Shown here: piece after piece, positions 32,856 through 41,438 of the stretch | Numbering within the stretch: the first letter of the stretch is position 1 | Layout: each line of letters begins with the position of its first letter | DNA from: Herbiconiux sp. | GTDB taxonomy: Bacteria > Actinomycetota > Actinomycetes > Actinomycetales > Microbacteriaceae | Assembly (NCBI RefSeq): GCF_023264855.1 | Contig: NZ_JAHFUW010000032.1 | Span: 1 to 52,568 of the forward strand | Length of the DNA stretch: 52,568 bases | Direction of reading: 5' to 3' | Position numbers and translations under genes: made by a program | The notes under the pieces: model-generated | Databases searched by the model: none | Told to the model about the DNA's origin: nothing | The model's input: the letters and a program-made list of their open reading frames with translations, nothing else

Positions 32856-32997
32856 GTCTCAGGCCGTACCCGACGACCCAGGGTGAGGGCGTGGCCGCGA
32901 AGCGACCGCACCCGAACATGTCGCCTCGCGCCGGGCGGGGACCGGCGCGACCGCGAGAGGCCCCTCGCCGCAGGCGAGAGGTCTCTCGCGCAGCTAG
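32856..32997 (-). repeat. 142-bp repeat, copy B (inverted relative to copy A)
   Basis: The reverse complement of 32856-32997 matches 31221-31362 at 132 of 142 positions without gaps. Two of the differences in the first stem arm (A-A to C-G) are matched by compensating changes in the opposite arm (T-T to C-G), so the stem is kept. Its CTAG start overlaps the TAG stop of the AcoR-like regulator gene, so like copy A it lies directly behind a gene and in the same relative orientation. Confidence 0.9.
32953..32989 (-). terminator. Stem-loop terminator after the AcoR-like gene (part of repeat copy B)
   Basis: A 17-nt arm at 32953-32969 (GCGAGAGGCCCCTCGCC) and its partner at 32973-32989 pair at 15 of 17 positions plus one wobble, loop GCA. 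It begins 4 nt after the regulator stop codon. Confidence 0.75.
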
Positions 32998-34805
32998 ATA
33001 AACAAGCGTTCCTCGTCGAGCTTGTAGCCGCTGATCTTGCGGTACAGCGTGCTGCGGGAGATGCCGAGCATCTCGGCGGCCAGCACCTTGTTGCCGAAGC
33101 AGCGGATGAGCGCGTTGATGATGCCGTCGACCTCGAGCTGCTCGAGCATGGTGAGGTCGCGGCGGCGCGAGTAGGCGGCGATCGCGGGCGGAAGCTGGTC
33201 GATCGTCACCTCGGTGCGCCGGCCGAGCGCGAACACGCCGCGCATCACGGAGTCGAGCTGGCGCAGGTTGCCCGGCCAGGGCGCCCGCGAGAGCGCCGTG
33301 TAGGCGCCCTGGGTGTAGCTGATGCTCACCGCCGAGGCGTACTTGCGCTCGAACACGTGCAGCAGGCTGCGCATGTCCTGCTTGCGCTCGCGCAGGTTGG
33401 GCATGTCGATGCGGCCGACCGCGATCAGATCCAGCAGCGCCTGATGCCCCGAGCCGAGCGCTTTCGATCCCTGTGCCCCGGCCGTGCCGAGCACGAGCCC
33501 GCGGGCCAGCAGCGCGGGGGAGGCGGCGAGCAGGTCGGCGACGCGCTGGGCATCTGCATCCTCCAGGCCGTCCAGGTGCCGGAAAACGATCGGGGTGCGC
33601 CCCTCGAGCGCGGCCGTCAGCCCGGCGAACCAGGTCTCGGGATCGCGGTGCGAGTCCTGCCCCTCGAACACGAGGGGTGTCTGCCGCGGGGCCACCCGGT
33701 CGAGCATGTGGCGCAGCAGCGTGAACTTGCCGGTGCCGGGTGCCCCGAACACCACGACGGGCAAGGATGCGCGCATCGCCGACTCCGCCTGCTCGCGGGC
33801 GTACACCCAGGCCTGGCTGGTACCGGGCAGCGAGTCGGCCAGCGGCGGCCAGTTCGCCGAGGCCGGCGCCGGTGTGATGGGGATCAGTGGCTCGGTATGG
33901 ATCTGCTGCACCACCTCCACGATCGCGCCGATCATCTCGTCGTCGAACATCACGGCCGAACAGGCGAGCTCGGTGATGGCCGACTCGGTCTCCAGTCGAA
34001 CGGTGCTCTTCGGGCGCGCGGCCGAGATCGACTCGGACACGATCATCCACAGCGTCGACTTGTCGATGTGGTGCAGGTACTCGCTCGCCGAGGGGTTCTC
34101 CATCAGCAGGTCGCCGCCCACCACGGCCACCGCCCGGCCGAGCCGTGAGGCGCTGAGGAAGGCGTCGAACAGCACCCGCTCGCGCATGCTCGAGAGGTTC
34201 ACGAGCTGGCGCCCCACCTCGCGGGCGGCCTGGTTGATCAGGCTGGGCAGGATGGGACTGGCATCCTGCACCAAGGCGGTCAACGTCACCACGCCCTCTG
34301 ACCGCCCCGTGATCGGGTTGTGGATGGGCGCTCCCACGCAGGCGAAGTCGGTGAGCACGTCGGCGATGTGCTCGGCTCCCACGATCATGCCGGCCTTCTT
34401 GTCGGCCGCGGGGGTGCCGATGCCGTTGGTTCCCACGAGCTCCTCGGCGCCGGAGTGTCCGGGCACCGATCCGACCCGTTCCAGGCGCCGGGCCAGGTTC
34501 TGGTTCGAGATCCAGGTCTCCAGGATGCGGGCGTGCCGGTCGGCCACGAGCAGGCTGGCGTTGCTCATGCCGAGCTCGTCGGCGAGGTTCGTGAGGATCG
34601 GCCGGGCAGCGCGCAGCAGCACCGAGTCGCTCACGATCGGGGATTCGAACGGCAGTCGGCCGGAGCGGCTGGGCGAGCCGAAGCCGCGGGATCGCTTCCA
34701 CGATTCCAGCACGATCGGCCGAACGAGCTGCTCCATCCGGAGGTCGAGTTTGCCGTCGTTCAGAAAGGTGTCGCGCAGATCATCGAGTCTCGGGTTGGAG
34801 GGCAT
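32994..34805 (-). CDS. AcoR/DhaR-like activator: GAF - AAA+ - Fis HTH
   Basis: 603 residues. Order: a GAF-type sensory region (about 70-240; GMSNASLLVADRHARILETW and GAEELVGTNGIGTPAADKKA), an AAA+ sigma54-interaction-like domain (about 340-530; Walker A FGAPGTGKFTLLR, late APWPGNLRQLDSVMRG), and a Fis-type helix-turn-helix at the C-terminus (ALIRCFGNKVLAAEMLGISR, then STLYRKISGYKL). The GAFTGA loop that contacts sigma54 is absent, as expected in actinomycetes, which lack sigma54; relatives there act with other sigma factors. ATG 34805 has AAGGAGT upstream. It is divergent from an ABC importer, with a palindromic site between. Confidence 0.85.
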   Translation of the reverse strand: MPSNPRLDDLRDTFLNDGKLDLRMEQLVRPIVLESWKRSRGFGSPSRSGRLPFESPIVSDSVLLRAARPILTNLADELGMSNASLLVADRHARILETWISNQNLARRLERVGSVPGHSGAEELVGTNGIGTPAADKKAGMIVGAEHIADVLTDFACVGAPIHNPITGRSEGVVTLTALVQDASPILPSLINQAAREVGRQLVNLSSMRERVLFDAFLSASRLGRAVAVVGGDLLMENPSASEYLHHIDKSTLWMIVSESISAARPKSTVRLETESAITELACSAVMFDDEMIGAIVEVVQQIHTEPLIPITPAPASANWPPLADSLPGTSQAWVYAREQAESAMRASLPVVVFGAPGTGKFTLLRHMLDRVAPRQTPLVFEGQDSHRDPETWFAGLTAALEGRTPIVFRHLDGLEDADAQRVADLLAASPALLARGLVLGTAGAQGSKALGSGHQALLDLIAVGRIDMPNLRERKQDMRSLLHVFERKYASAVSISYTQGAYTALSRAPWPGNLRQLDSVMRGVFALGRRTEVTIDQLPPAIAAYSRRRDLTMLEQLEVDGIINALIRCFGNKVLAAEMLGISRSTLYRKISGYKLDEERLFI

Positions 34806-34950
34806 GACGGGATACTCCTTGCATTGAACACATCGTTGGGATCAATAGCGTCGCGAGGGCACGCGGGTGACTCATTACAGCACGCGCGCGGGGCTGTGTC
34901 GCTGGTCCGCTTCTTGCATTTTCGTCTCGATCCGAAGGCGCCGGGGCGCA

Positions 34951-34969
34951 GTGTCCCGTTATGACACAG
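34951..34969. promoter_or_regulatory. Palindrome site 3 of the three-site family
   Basis: GTGTCCCG-TTA-TGACACAG on the plus strand (minus: CTGTGTCA-TAA-CGGGACAC) lies between the AcoR-like gene and the ABC importer. It keeps GGGACA and the outer CTGT of the model CTGTCCCA-N3-TGGGACAG, with the same 8-3-8 geometry as sites 1 and 2, and contains a perfect GTGTC-N7-GACAC. Confidence 0.45.
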
Positions 34970-35036
34970 GATCCCGAAGCGGCTTCCGGCGGTGGGAGAG
35001 GATGCTCGCACCGACAAGCCCAAAGGAGGGTTGCGA

Positions 35037-36098
35037 GTGTCAGAGCCGAACGCGCACCAGGTGGCCTCGCCCCGTCAGCGCATCTCGTTCCGGTGGTCAC
35101 CGCTCACGGTGATCCTGATCGCCAATGTGCTGCTGGTGCTCTATCTGCAGCTGATCGCCGGGCAGAACCTGTTCGAGCCGCGCACGATGTCGACCCTCAC
35201 CCCGCTGCTGGGCGTGATGGTGCTGGTGGGCCTCGCGCAGGCCTTCGTGATCGGCACCGGCGGCATCGACCTCAGCATCCCGTCGGTGATCACGCTGATG
35301 GGCATCATGATGCTGCGCGAGTCCGGCGGCCAGAACGACCAGCTGCCGAAGGCGCTGCTCGTGGCGGCGATCGTGTGCATCGTGATCGGTCTGGTCAACG
35401 GCCTGCTGGTGGAGGTGCTCGGGCTGAACGCCCTGGTCACCACCCTCGCGACCGGCCAGCTCATCCTCGGCGCCACCGTCATCTACCGCGAGGGAGCGCT
35501 CAAGATCACCAAGGTGCCCTCCGACCTCTCGTCGTGGGCGCAGGCCAACGTGTTCGGCGTCAGCTTCATCCTGATCGTCGCCGTGGTGCTCTCGGCGCTC
35601 ATCCTGCTGTTCGTGCGCCGCATCACCACCGGCCGCCGGCTCGTGCTGGCCAGCGCCTCGTTGCGCGCCAGCCAGCTGACCGGCGTGCGGTTCCTGTCAC
35701 TGCGCGTTCTGGCCTGGGTGATCGCCTCGCTGATCGCCGGCGTCGGCGGCGTGCTGCTGGCGGGCCAGCTCTCGTCTCCCGACATGTCCTCCGGCGGCCC
35801 CTACCTGCTGCTCAGCATCGTGGTGGTGGTGCTCGGCGGCGCCGTGCTGACCGGCGGCCGGGTGGGCCCGTTCGCCACCCTGCTGGGTGCGACCTTCATC
35901 ATCCTGCTCGACCACGGCCTCGCCGTGCAGGGCTTCTCCACCGGGGCCCGCACGCTCGTGCAGGGTCTCGTGCTCGCCCTCGGCCTGGCGGGCGTCGGAC
36001 TGCTGATGCGGCCGCGCACCTCCAAGGCCAAGACGACGGATGCGGCACCGCCGGCGCCACCCGCCGCACCGGCCGACCCGGCTCTGCAGAACGCCTGA
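35037..36098 (+). CDS. Sugar-type ABC transporter permease (RbsC-like)
   Basis: 353 residues. GTG 35037 is used because AAAGGAGG (35022-35029) is 7 nt upstream; in-frame open sequence before it overlaps this ribosome site. It has about nine to ten hydrophobic helices and the RbsC-family signatures GTGGIDLSIPSVITLMGIMM, LVNGLLVEVLGLNALVTTLA and YLLLSIVVVVLGGAVLTGGR. The C-terminal tail is Ala/Pro-rich. With the fused ATPase-permease three genes on, it would make a heterodimeric channel. First gene of the importer operon, downstream of palindrome site 3. Confidence 0.88.
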   Translation: MSEPNAHQVASPRQRISFRWSPLTVILIANVLLVLYLQLIAGQNLFEPRTMSTLTPLLGVMVLVGLAQAFVIGTGGIDLSIPSVITLMGIMMLRESGGQNDQLPKALLVAAIVCIVIGLVNGLLVEVLGLNALVTTLATGQLILGATVIYREGALKITKVPSDLSSWAQANVFGVSFILIVAVVLSALILLFVRRITTGRRLVLASASLRASQLTGVRFLSLRVLAWVIASLIAGVGGVLLAGQLSSPDMSSGGPYLLLSIVVVVLGGAVLTGGRVGPFATLLGATFIILLDHGLAVQGFSTGARTLVQGLVLALGLAGVGLLMRPRTSKAKTTDAAPPAPPAAPADPALQNA

Positions 36099-36175
36099 GC
36101 GCCCCCCGCCTCCCCACGACCTGCACCACCCCCTACCCGCACCGACCCAGAACCAAGAGAAGGAAGAGGAATCCG

Positions 36176-37435
36176 ATGGCCACATCAATCCGCGCCCGCC
36201 GAGCACTGTCGCTCGGCGCCGCCGCAGTCGCGATGGCGCTGCTCGTCGCCGGCTGTTCGTCCGGCGGCGACGCCGGCAGCACCGAGTCGGCCGGCATCTC
36301 GATCGACACCTCGTTCGACGCCGACCCCACCGCCACGCAAGACCTCGTCAACCTGGCGTTCGGGGTCGACACCCCGGTCGACAGCCTGCCTGCCGAGGCC
36401 GTCACCGGCTTCGAGCGCGCCACCGCGACGCTCACCGACGAGCAGGTTCAGACCGCGCTGGACTGCTGGAAGCAGCCCGAGTGCACGATCGGCGACGGCC
36501 CGGTGCACATCGGCATCTTCAACGCCGTCGACAACCTGTGGCAGACCACCGCCGTGATGGACATCATCCTGCAGGCGATGACCTACCCCGAGGTCGGCAA
36601 GATCTCGTACTCGTTCGTGGCCGACCTGCCCTCGGCCCAGGCCGCGGTGCGCAGCCTCGCCGCCGGCGGCGCGAACATCATCATCGGCTACAACGCGTTC
36701 GGAGCCGCCATGGCGCCGGTGTTCCAGGAGGCGCAGGCCGCCGGAGCGGTCGTCGCCACCTACACCGGTGAGACCCCCGACGTGGAGGGCGACGTGATCA
36801 ACAACCAGGTCTACGCCGAGGCCTGCGACGCCGGCACCGGCATGGGCGAGGTGACGTCGAAGGATCTCGGCCTCACCAGCGCCGACCAGATCGCGTTCCT
36901 GTTCGGCACCCCGGGCAACCCCCAGGACACGATCGTGACCGGATGCCTCGACAAGTCGCTCACCGAGCTGAACGGCCCGAAGGTGGGCTTCCAGCAGGAC
37001 ACCGACTGGTCGCGACCCGGTGTGGCCGCAGCCGCCTCGGCACTGATCGCCTCCGGCGTTCCCGCACAGGCAGTGCTGAACACCTACGCCGACCCGATCC
37101 CGCAGCTGATCAGCGCCTACGACCAGGCCGGCGTGCAGGTTCCCGCGATCCTCACCTGGACCGAGCAGAACGAGCTCTTCGGCATCTGGGAGAAGCGCCT
37201 GGGCACCGACACGGAGTTCCCGCTCTACTACACGAACGCGCTGGTGAACCAGGCGCGGCTCGCGACCACGAACGCGATGAGCATCCTGGCCGGCGAGGAC
37301 ATCCCCGCCCGCACGGCGCTCCCGCTGCCGCTGATCAAGGCCGAGAAGGGCATCTACCAGGCCGACCTGCCGGGTGACTTCCCGGGCTTCAGTGCCCTCA
37401 TCCCCGACAACGTGATGGCCGGGATGCTCGAGTAA
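36176..37435 (+). CDS. Sugar-type ABC transporter substrate-binding lipoprotein
   Basis: 419 residues from ATG 36176 with AGGAAGAGGA upstream. Signal: basic SIRARRAL, hydrophobic SLGAAAVAMALLV, lipobox AGCSS. The mature protein resembles periplasmic-binding-protein-4 (ribose/AI-2-type) receptors: VHIGIFNAVDNLWQTTAVMD, ANIIIGYNAFGAAMAPVF, EAQAAGAVVATYTGETPD and QDTDWSRPGVAAAASALI. It has a Cys pair (DCWKQPEC) before the first strand, which is unusual. Ligand cannot be read from the sequence; it may be the starting compound of the neighbouring catabolic genes. A 10-bp hairpin after the stop separates it from the ATPase gene. Confidence 0.85.
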   Translation: MATSIRARRALSLGAAAVAMALLVAGCSSGGDAGSTESAGISIDTSFDADPTATQDLVNLAFGVDTPVDSLPAEAVTGFERATATLTDEQVQTALDCWKQPECTIGDGPVHIGIFNAVDNLWQTTAVMDIILQAMTYPEVGKISYSFVADLPSAQAAVRSLAAGGANIIIGYNAFGAAMAPVFQEAQAAGAVVATYTGETPDVEGDVINNQVYAEACDAGTGMGEVTSKDLGLTSADQIAFLFGTPGNPQDTIVTGCLDKSLTELNGPKVGFQQDTDWSRPGVAAAASALIASGVPAQAVLNTYADPIPQLISAYDQAGVQVPAILTWTEQNELFGIWEKRLGTDTEFPLYYTNALVNQARLATTNAMSILAGEDIPARTALPLPLIKAEKGIYQADLPGDFPGFSALIPDNVMAGMLE

Positions 37436-37447
37436 CACCACCACCGA

Positions 37448-37486
37448 GGATGCGGGGTGTCGCGATAACGGCGCCGCCCCGCATCC
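37448..37486 (+). terminator. Intercistronic hairpin inside the importer operon
   Basis: GGATGCGGGG (37448-37457) and CCCCGCATCC (37477-37486) form a perfect 10-bp stem with a 19-nt loop, 12 nt after the binding-protein stop. It may stabilise the upstream mRNA or partly terminate, giving more binding protein than ATPase. Confidence 0.55.
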
Positions 37487-37558
37487 GCTCTCCCAGAACA
37501 CCCCCCCCACGAACACCCTCCACTCCACCCACCGCTCACGACCACGGGGAAGCGCTCG

Positions 37559-40186
37559 ATGACTAGTTCGACCGACGAGATGTCGAAGACCGACAAGCAG
37601 ACGACCGAGGTCGTGCTCTCGACCGAGGGCGTCAGCAAGCAGTACGGCCCGGTGCTGGCGCTCCGCGAGATGTCGCTCTCGGTGCGCGCCGGTGAGGTGC
37701 GTGCCCTGGTGGGCGAGAACGGATCGGGCAAGTCGACGTTCGTCGGAATCGTCAGCGGCACCGTCGTTCCCAACACGGGGACCGTGACGGTCGCCGAGCA
37801 GTCCCTCTCCAAGCACCTGCCGGTCGAGTCGCAGACCGCCGGCGTGCTCACCGTCTTCCAGGACGGCTCGCTGCTGACCACCCTCACGGTGGCGCAGAAC
37901 CTCTACATCGGCACCCCGGCCGCGCAACGCCCGAAGTACGGCGAGATCGCCGGCTGGGCCGCCGGGCACCTGGCCGAGTACGAGCTCGACCTCGATCCCC
38001 AGCTCAAGGTGGCCGCGCTCGCGCCCGGCGACCGCCAGATCCTCGAGATCGTGCGCGCCGTGATGGCCAAGCCCCGGCTGCTGCTGCTGGACGAATCGAC
38101 CTCGGCGCTGGATGCCAGCGGTGTCGACAAGGTGCTCGACCTGATGCGGCTGGCCGCGCTGCAGGGGTCGGGCGTGCTGTTCGTCACCCACCGCCTCGCC
38201 GAGGTGTTCCGCGTGGCCGACACCGTCTCGATCCTCCGCGACGGCCGCTTCGTCGGCACCCATCAGGCCCACGAGGTGTCGCCGCAGCAGATCGTGGAGC
38301 TGATGGCCGGCACGAAGGTCGAGATGGAGTTCCCGACGCGTGCACCGCTGGACGCCGGTGCGAAGGAGCTGCTGCGCGCCGACGGACTGAGCGGCGAGAA
38401 GTTCGGACCGGTCGACCTCACCCTCCGTGCGGGCCAGATCCTCGGCATCGCCGGCGCCGACGGCAACGGGCAGGGCCAGTTGCTGCGGGGTCTCGCCTCG
38501 CTCGGCGTCTCCGGCGGCAGTGTGACCTCGCTCGGCAAGGCCCTCAAGAGCTACCGCCAGGCTACCCGCGACGGCATCGTGTTCCTGAGCGGCGACCGCA
38601 AGAACGAGTCGCTCTTCCAGGCGCTGTCGATCCGCGAGAACATGACCTCCGGCGTGCTCGGCAAGATCTCGACCGCGGGCCTGGTGAGCGCTCCCGCCGA
38701 GCGCCGCTTCGTGAAGAAGCAGATCGCCGACTACGGCATCCGTCTCGGCACGCCCGCGGACCCGCCCTCTTCGCTGTCGGGCGGAAACCAGCAGAAGATC
38801 GCCATCAGCAAGGCGCTCGCCACCGAGCCCAAGGTCTTTCTGATCGACGAGCCCACCCAGGGCGTCGACGTGCGCTCCCGGATGGACATCTACCGTTTTC
38901 TCCGCACCGCCGCCGACTCCGGCAGCGCGGTCGTGATCGTCTCCTCCGACGCCTCGGAACTGGCCGGCGTCGCCGACCGGATCATCGTGATGTCGCGCGG
39001 CCGGATCATCGAGGACATGCCCGGCCTCGGCTCGAACGAGGAGAGCATCGTCGGCGCCTTCGCCGTGGAGTCCCGCGTGGTGGAGGGCGACGGCGAGCCG
39101 GTGTCGGATCCGGTCACCGGGGTCGACGACGTGGCCGTCGCATCCGTGCCCGAGGCCGAAGTGCAGGCCGCGGTCGCCGCCGGCCGCCCCGTGCCCGTCG
39201 CCGCCGGCGCGAAGAAGACGCGGCTCCCGCGCTGGGCGCGCAACGAGGAGACCACCCGGCTCGTCGTGCTCGCGCTGCTGATGCTCGCCATCGGCGCGGT
39301 GACGGCGGCGCAGAACCCTACCTTCCTCAGCGAGCTCAGCCTGAAGAACGTGCTGCTGATCGCCACCCCGCTGACCGCGGTGGCCATCGCCCAGTACTTC
39401 GTGCTGCTGGTGGGCGGCATCGACGTGTCGGTGGGCGCCACGATGAGTCTCAGCGTGGTGGTGATGTCGTATCTGGTGCAGACCGGGGGCGTGTTCCCGA
39501 ACATCGCGATCGCGATCGGCGCCGCGATCGTGCTGGGTGTGGTCGTGGGCCTGATCAACGCCTGGCTGGTCGAGCGGATGAAGCTCTCGGCGGTCATCGC
39601 CACCATCGCGACCCTCGGTATCGTCACCGGTGTCGCCCTGACGCTGCGGCCCACTCCGGGTGGCGCGATCGACTACCAGATGATGAGCGCGATCACCCGC
39701 AGCATCGGCATCTTCCCGATCGCGCTGCTGGTGCTCGCGGTGCTCGTGATCATCGGCGACATCCTGCTGCGCCGCACCGGATTCGGTCTGCGGGTGCGCG
39801 CGGTCGGCATCAACGGGCTCTACGCGAACCGGCTCGGCATCCGTGCCAGCGCCATCCGCGGGGCCGCCTACGTACTCTGCGCCGTGCTCGCCGCGATCGC
39901 CGGCATCCTGCTCGCCGCCCAGGTGGGCATCGGCGACGCCTCGGTGGGCGAGATCTACACGCTGCTCGCGATCGCGGCCCCCGTGATCGGCGGCGCGAGC
40001 CTCCTGGGTGGGCGTGGCACGCTGATCGGCGCGCTGCTCGGTGCGGTGATGCTGGCGCTGCTGATGACGCTCGCCACGGTGCTGCGCATCTCGCAGGGCG
40101 TGAACCTGCTGTTCATCGGCGGCATCACGCTGATCGCCCTGCTCACATACGTGCTGCCGCTGAAGGGGCGCAACTCGGTGCGCTGA
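37559..40186 (+). CDS. Fused sugar-type ABC ATPase and permease (RbsA-RbsC fusion)
   Basis: 875 residues. ABC domain 1 (about 20-255): Walker A GENGSGKSTF, a degenerate signature LAPGDRQILEI, Walker B RLLLLDESTSALD. ABC domain 2 (about 265-500): degenerate Walker A GADGNGQGQLL, good signature LSGGNQQKIAISKAL, Walker B VFLIDEPTQGVD. A hydrophilic Val/Glu/Pro linker (about 500-565) leads to an RbsC-type permease (about 570-870; LVGGIDVSVGATMSLSVVVM). RbsA and RbsC are normally separate proteins, so this is a fusion in one frame with no stop or frameshift. It should pair with the separate permease encoded upstream. Confidence 0.9.
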   Translation: MTSSTDEMSKTDKQTTEVVLSTEGVSKQYGPVLALREMSLSVRAGEVRALVGENGSGKSTFVGIVSGTVVPNTGTVTVAEQSLSKHLPVESQTAGVLTVFQDGSLLTTLTVAQNLYIGTPAAQRPKYGEIAGWAAGHLAEYELDLDPQLKVAALAPGDRQILEIVRAVMAKPRLLLLDESTSALDASGVDKVLDLMRLAALQGSGVLFVTHRLAEVFRVADTVSILRDGRFVGTHQAHEVSPQQIVELMAGTKVEMEFPTRAPLDAGAKELLRADGLSGEKFGPVDLTLRAGQILGIAGADGNGQGQLLRGLASLGVSGGSVTSLGKALKSYRQATRDGIVFLSGDRKNESLFQALSIRENMTSGVLGKISTAGLVSAPAERRFVKKQIADYGIRLGTPADPPSSLSGGNQQKIAISKALATEPKVFLIDEPTQGVDVRSRMDIYRFLRTAADSGSAVVIVSSDASELAGVADRIIVMSRGRIIEDMPGLGSNEESIVGAFAVESRVVEGDGEPVSDPVTGVDDVAVASVPEAEVQAAVAAGRPVPVAAGAKKTRLPRWARNEETTRLVVLALLMLAIGAVTAAQNPTFLSELSLKNVLLIATPLTAVAIAQYFVLLVGGIDVSVGATMSLSVVVMSYLVQTGGVFPNIAIAIGAAIVLGVVVGLINAWLVERMKLSAVIATIATLGIVTGVALTLRPTPGGAIDYQMMSAITRSIGIFPIALLVLAVLVIIGDILLRRTGFGLRVRAVGINGLYANRLGIRASAIRGAAYVLCAVLAAIAGILLAAQVGIGDASVGEIYTLLAIAAPVIGGASLLGGRGTLIGALLGAVMLALLMTLATVLRISQGVNLLFIGGITLIALLTYVLPLKGRNSVR

Positions 40187-40219
40187 GTCCTGTCACAGCC
40201 GTCACAGAAGGAGTCACCC

Positions 40220-41080
40220 ATGAAGGTCGGCGTCTACGTGTTCGCGACGGACCTGGATCCGGATCCGGGCCCGCTCGCCCTCGAGATCGAGCAGCGCGGA
40301 TTCGACAGCCTGTTCTTCCCCGAGCACTCGCACATCCCGGTCGCGCGGGCGACGGCCTACCCCGAGCAGTACGGCGGGGGAGTGCTGCCCGACTTCTACA
40401 AGCGCACCTACGATCCCTTCATCTCCTGCGCGTTCGCGGCCGCTGCCACCACCACGCTGCAGGTGGGCACCGGGGTCACTCTGCTGGCGTTGCGGGATGC
40501 GGTGCACGTGGCCAAGACGGCGGCCTCGATCGACCGGCTGAGCGGCGGCCGTTTCGCGTTCGGCGTGGGTTTCGGCTGGAACCGCGACGAGTTCGCCACC
40601 CACGGCGTGCACTTCGGCACCCGGCACCGCAAGGTGCGCGAGCAGGTGGCGGCGATCCGCACGCTCTGGACGGAGGACGTGGCCGAGTTCCACGGCGACT
40701 TCGTCGACTTCGAGCCCAGCTGGTGCTGGCCGAAGCCGGTGCAGCAGCTTCCCCCGGTCTACCTCGGCGGCAGCGGTCCGCTCACCATGCGGCACGCGGC
40801 CGAGTGGGCGGATGTCTGGTACCCCACGCCCCCGATGAGCGACCCGCACCTGACCGACGCGCTGCCCCGGTTCCGCGAGCTGGTGGCGGAGGCGGGACGC
40901 GATCCGGATGCCGTCCCCGTGGGCATCGCACCGGGATCCTGCGACGCCACCGACCTCGAGGCGTATCTCCGCAACGGCGTGGCGCACGTGAACATCGCGC
41001 TTGTGGCCGACACCCCGGCCGCGCTGATGACCCGCCTCGACGAGCTCGCCGCCCTTCGAGTCGAAGTGCTCGGCCACTAG
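40220..41080 (+). CDS. LLM-class oxidoreductase (F420-dependent type)
   Basis: 286 residues from ATG 40220, with AGAAGGAG upstream, 33 nt after the ABC fusion gene and so probably in its operon. It is a luciferase-like TIM-barrel protein: MKVGVYVFATDLDPDPGPLA, RGFDSLFFPEHSHIPV, TLQVGTGVTLLALRDAVHVA, KTAASIDRLSGGRFAFGVGF and GWNRDEFATHG, the last being typical of F420-dependent members. It would carry out a flavin- or F420-linked redox step, possibly on the imported compound. Its TAG stop overlaps the stop of a transposase remnant on the other strand. Confidence 0.85.
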   Translation: MKVGVYVFATDLDPDPGPLALEIEQRGFDSLFFPEHSHIPVARATAYPEQYGGGVLPDFYKRTYDPFISCAFAAAATTTLQVGTGVTLLALRDAVHVAKTAASIDRLSGGRFAFGVGFGWNRDEFATHGVHFGTRHRKVREQVAAIRTLWTEDVAEFHGDFVDFEPSWCWPKPVQQLPPVYLGGSGPLTMRHAAEWADVWYPTPPMSDPHLTDALPRFRELVAEAGRDPDAVPVGIAPGSCDATDLEAYLRNGVAHVNIALVADTPAALMTRLDELAALRVEVLGH

Positions 41081-41240
41081 TCCGTGTCTTCTGATGCTTG
41101 GGACCAGTTGGTGATGGCTCGGAGGATGGCGTCTCGTCGATAGGTATGGGCGAGTGTGTCGTAGGGGGCCGCGATGGCCCGACGTTGAGTGACGGCAAAG
41201 TCCAGTTCGACGGCGTTGCGTGCCTTGTTGTCGACCTCAT
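41077..41240 (-). pseudogene. IS5-family transposase remnant (C-terminal about 50 residues)
   Basis: The minus-strand frame reads KARNAVELDFAVTQRRAIAA, then PYDTLAHTYRRDAILRAITN, then WSQASEDTD and a stop. It matches the C-terminal end of IS5-type DDE transposases, with the N-x-VE-x-x-F, R-x-IA, D-x-x-A-x-x-YR and final W spacing. Nothing upstream of about 41240 continues the frame as a transposase, and no start codon or terminal repeat pair is recognisable. The stop overlaps the LLM oxidoreductase stop, so the fragment landed exactly at the gene end. Relic only. Confidence 0.65.
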
Positions 41241-41302
41241 CGAACTCTGGTGAATTTCAGCTGACCCAGGTGCGATCAGGCTCTTGCAGACTCAGCCATG
41301 AC

Positions 41303-41404
41303 CATCGTCGGCAAGCGCGAAGCGCGCGGCAGCCCCGCACGGTTCGGTGTCCGGAGGCTTGGCTTAGCTATGGGCTGCCGCGCGCTTCGCGCTTGCCCTC
41401 GATG
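41303..41404. repeat. Large palindrome with 26-bp perfect arms
   Basis: The arm at 41310-41335 (beginning GGCAAGCGCGAAGCGCGCGG) is perfectly complementary to 41372-41397, with a 36-nt loop. After two mismatches the pairing resumes for 5 bp (CATCG/CGATG). It occupies the gap between the transposase remnant and the HNH gene; the rest of 41241-41438 shows no gene. It may be a terminator for the HNH transcript or the end or core of a mobile element. Confidence 0.8.
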
Positions 41405-41438
41405 ACCGTGCCCGGTTCAGGGAGGTGGGCGCGCGTGA

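Noticed and set aside
34806-35036. Search for a sigma54 (-24/-12) promoter next to the AcoR-like activator
   Set aside because: No GG-N10-GC type element is seen, and actinomycetes lack sigma54.
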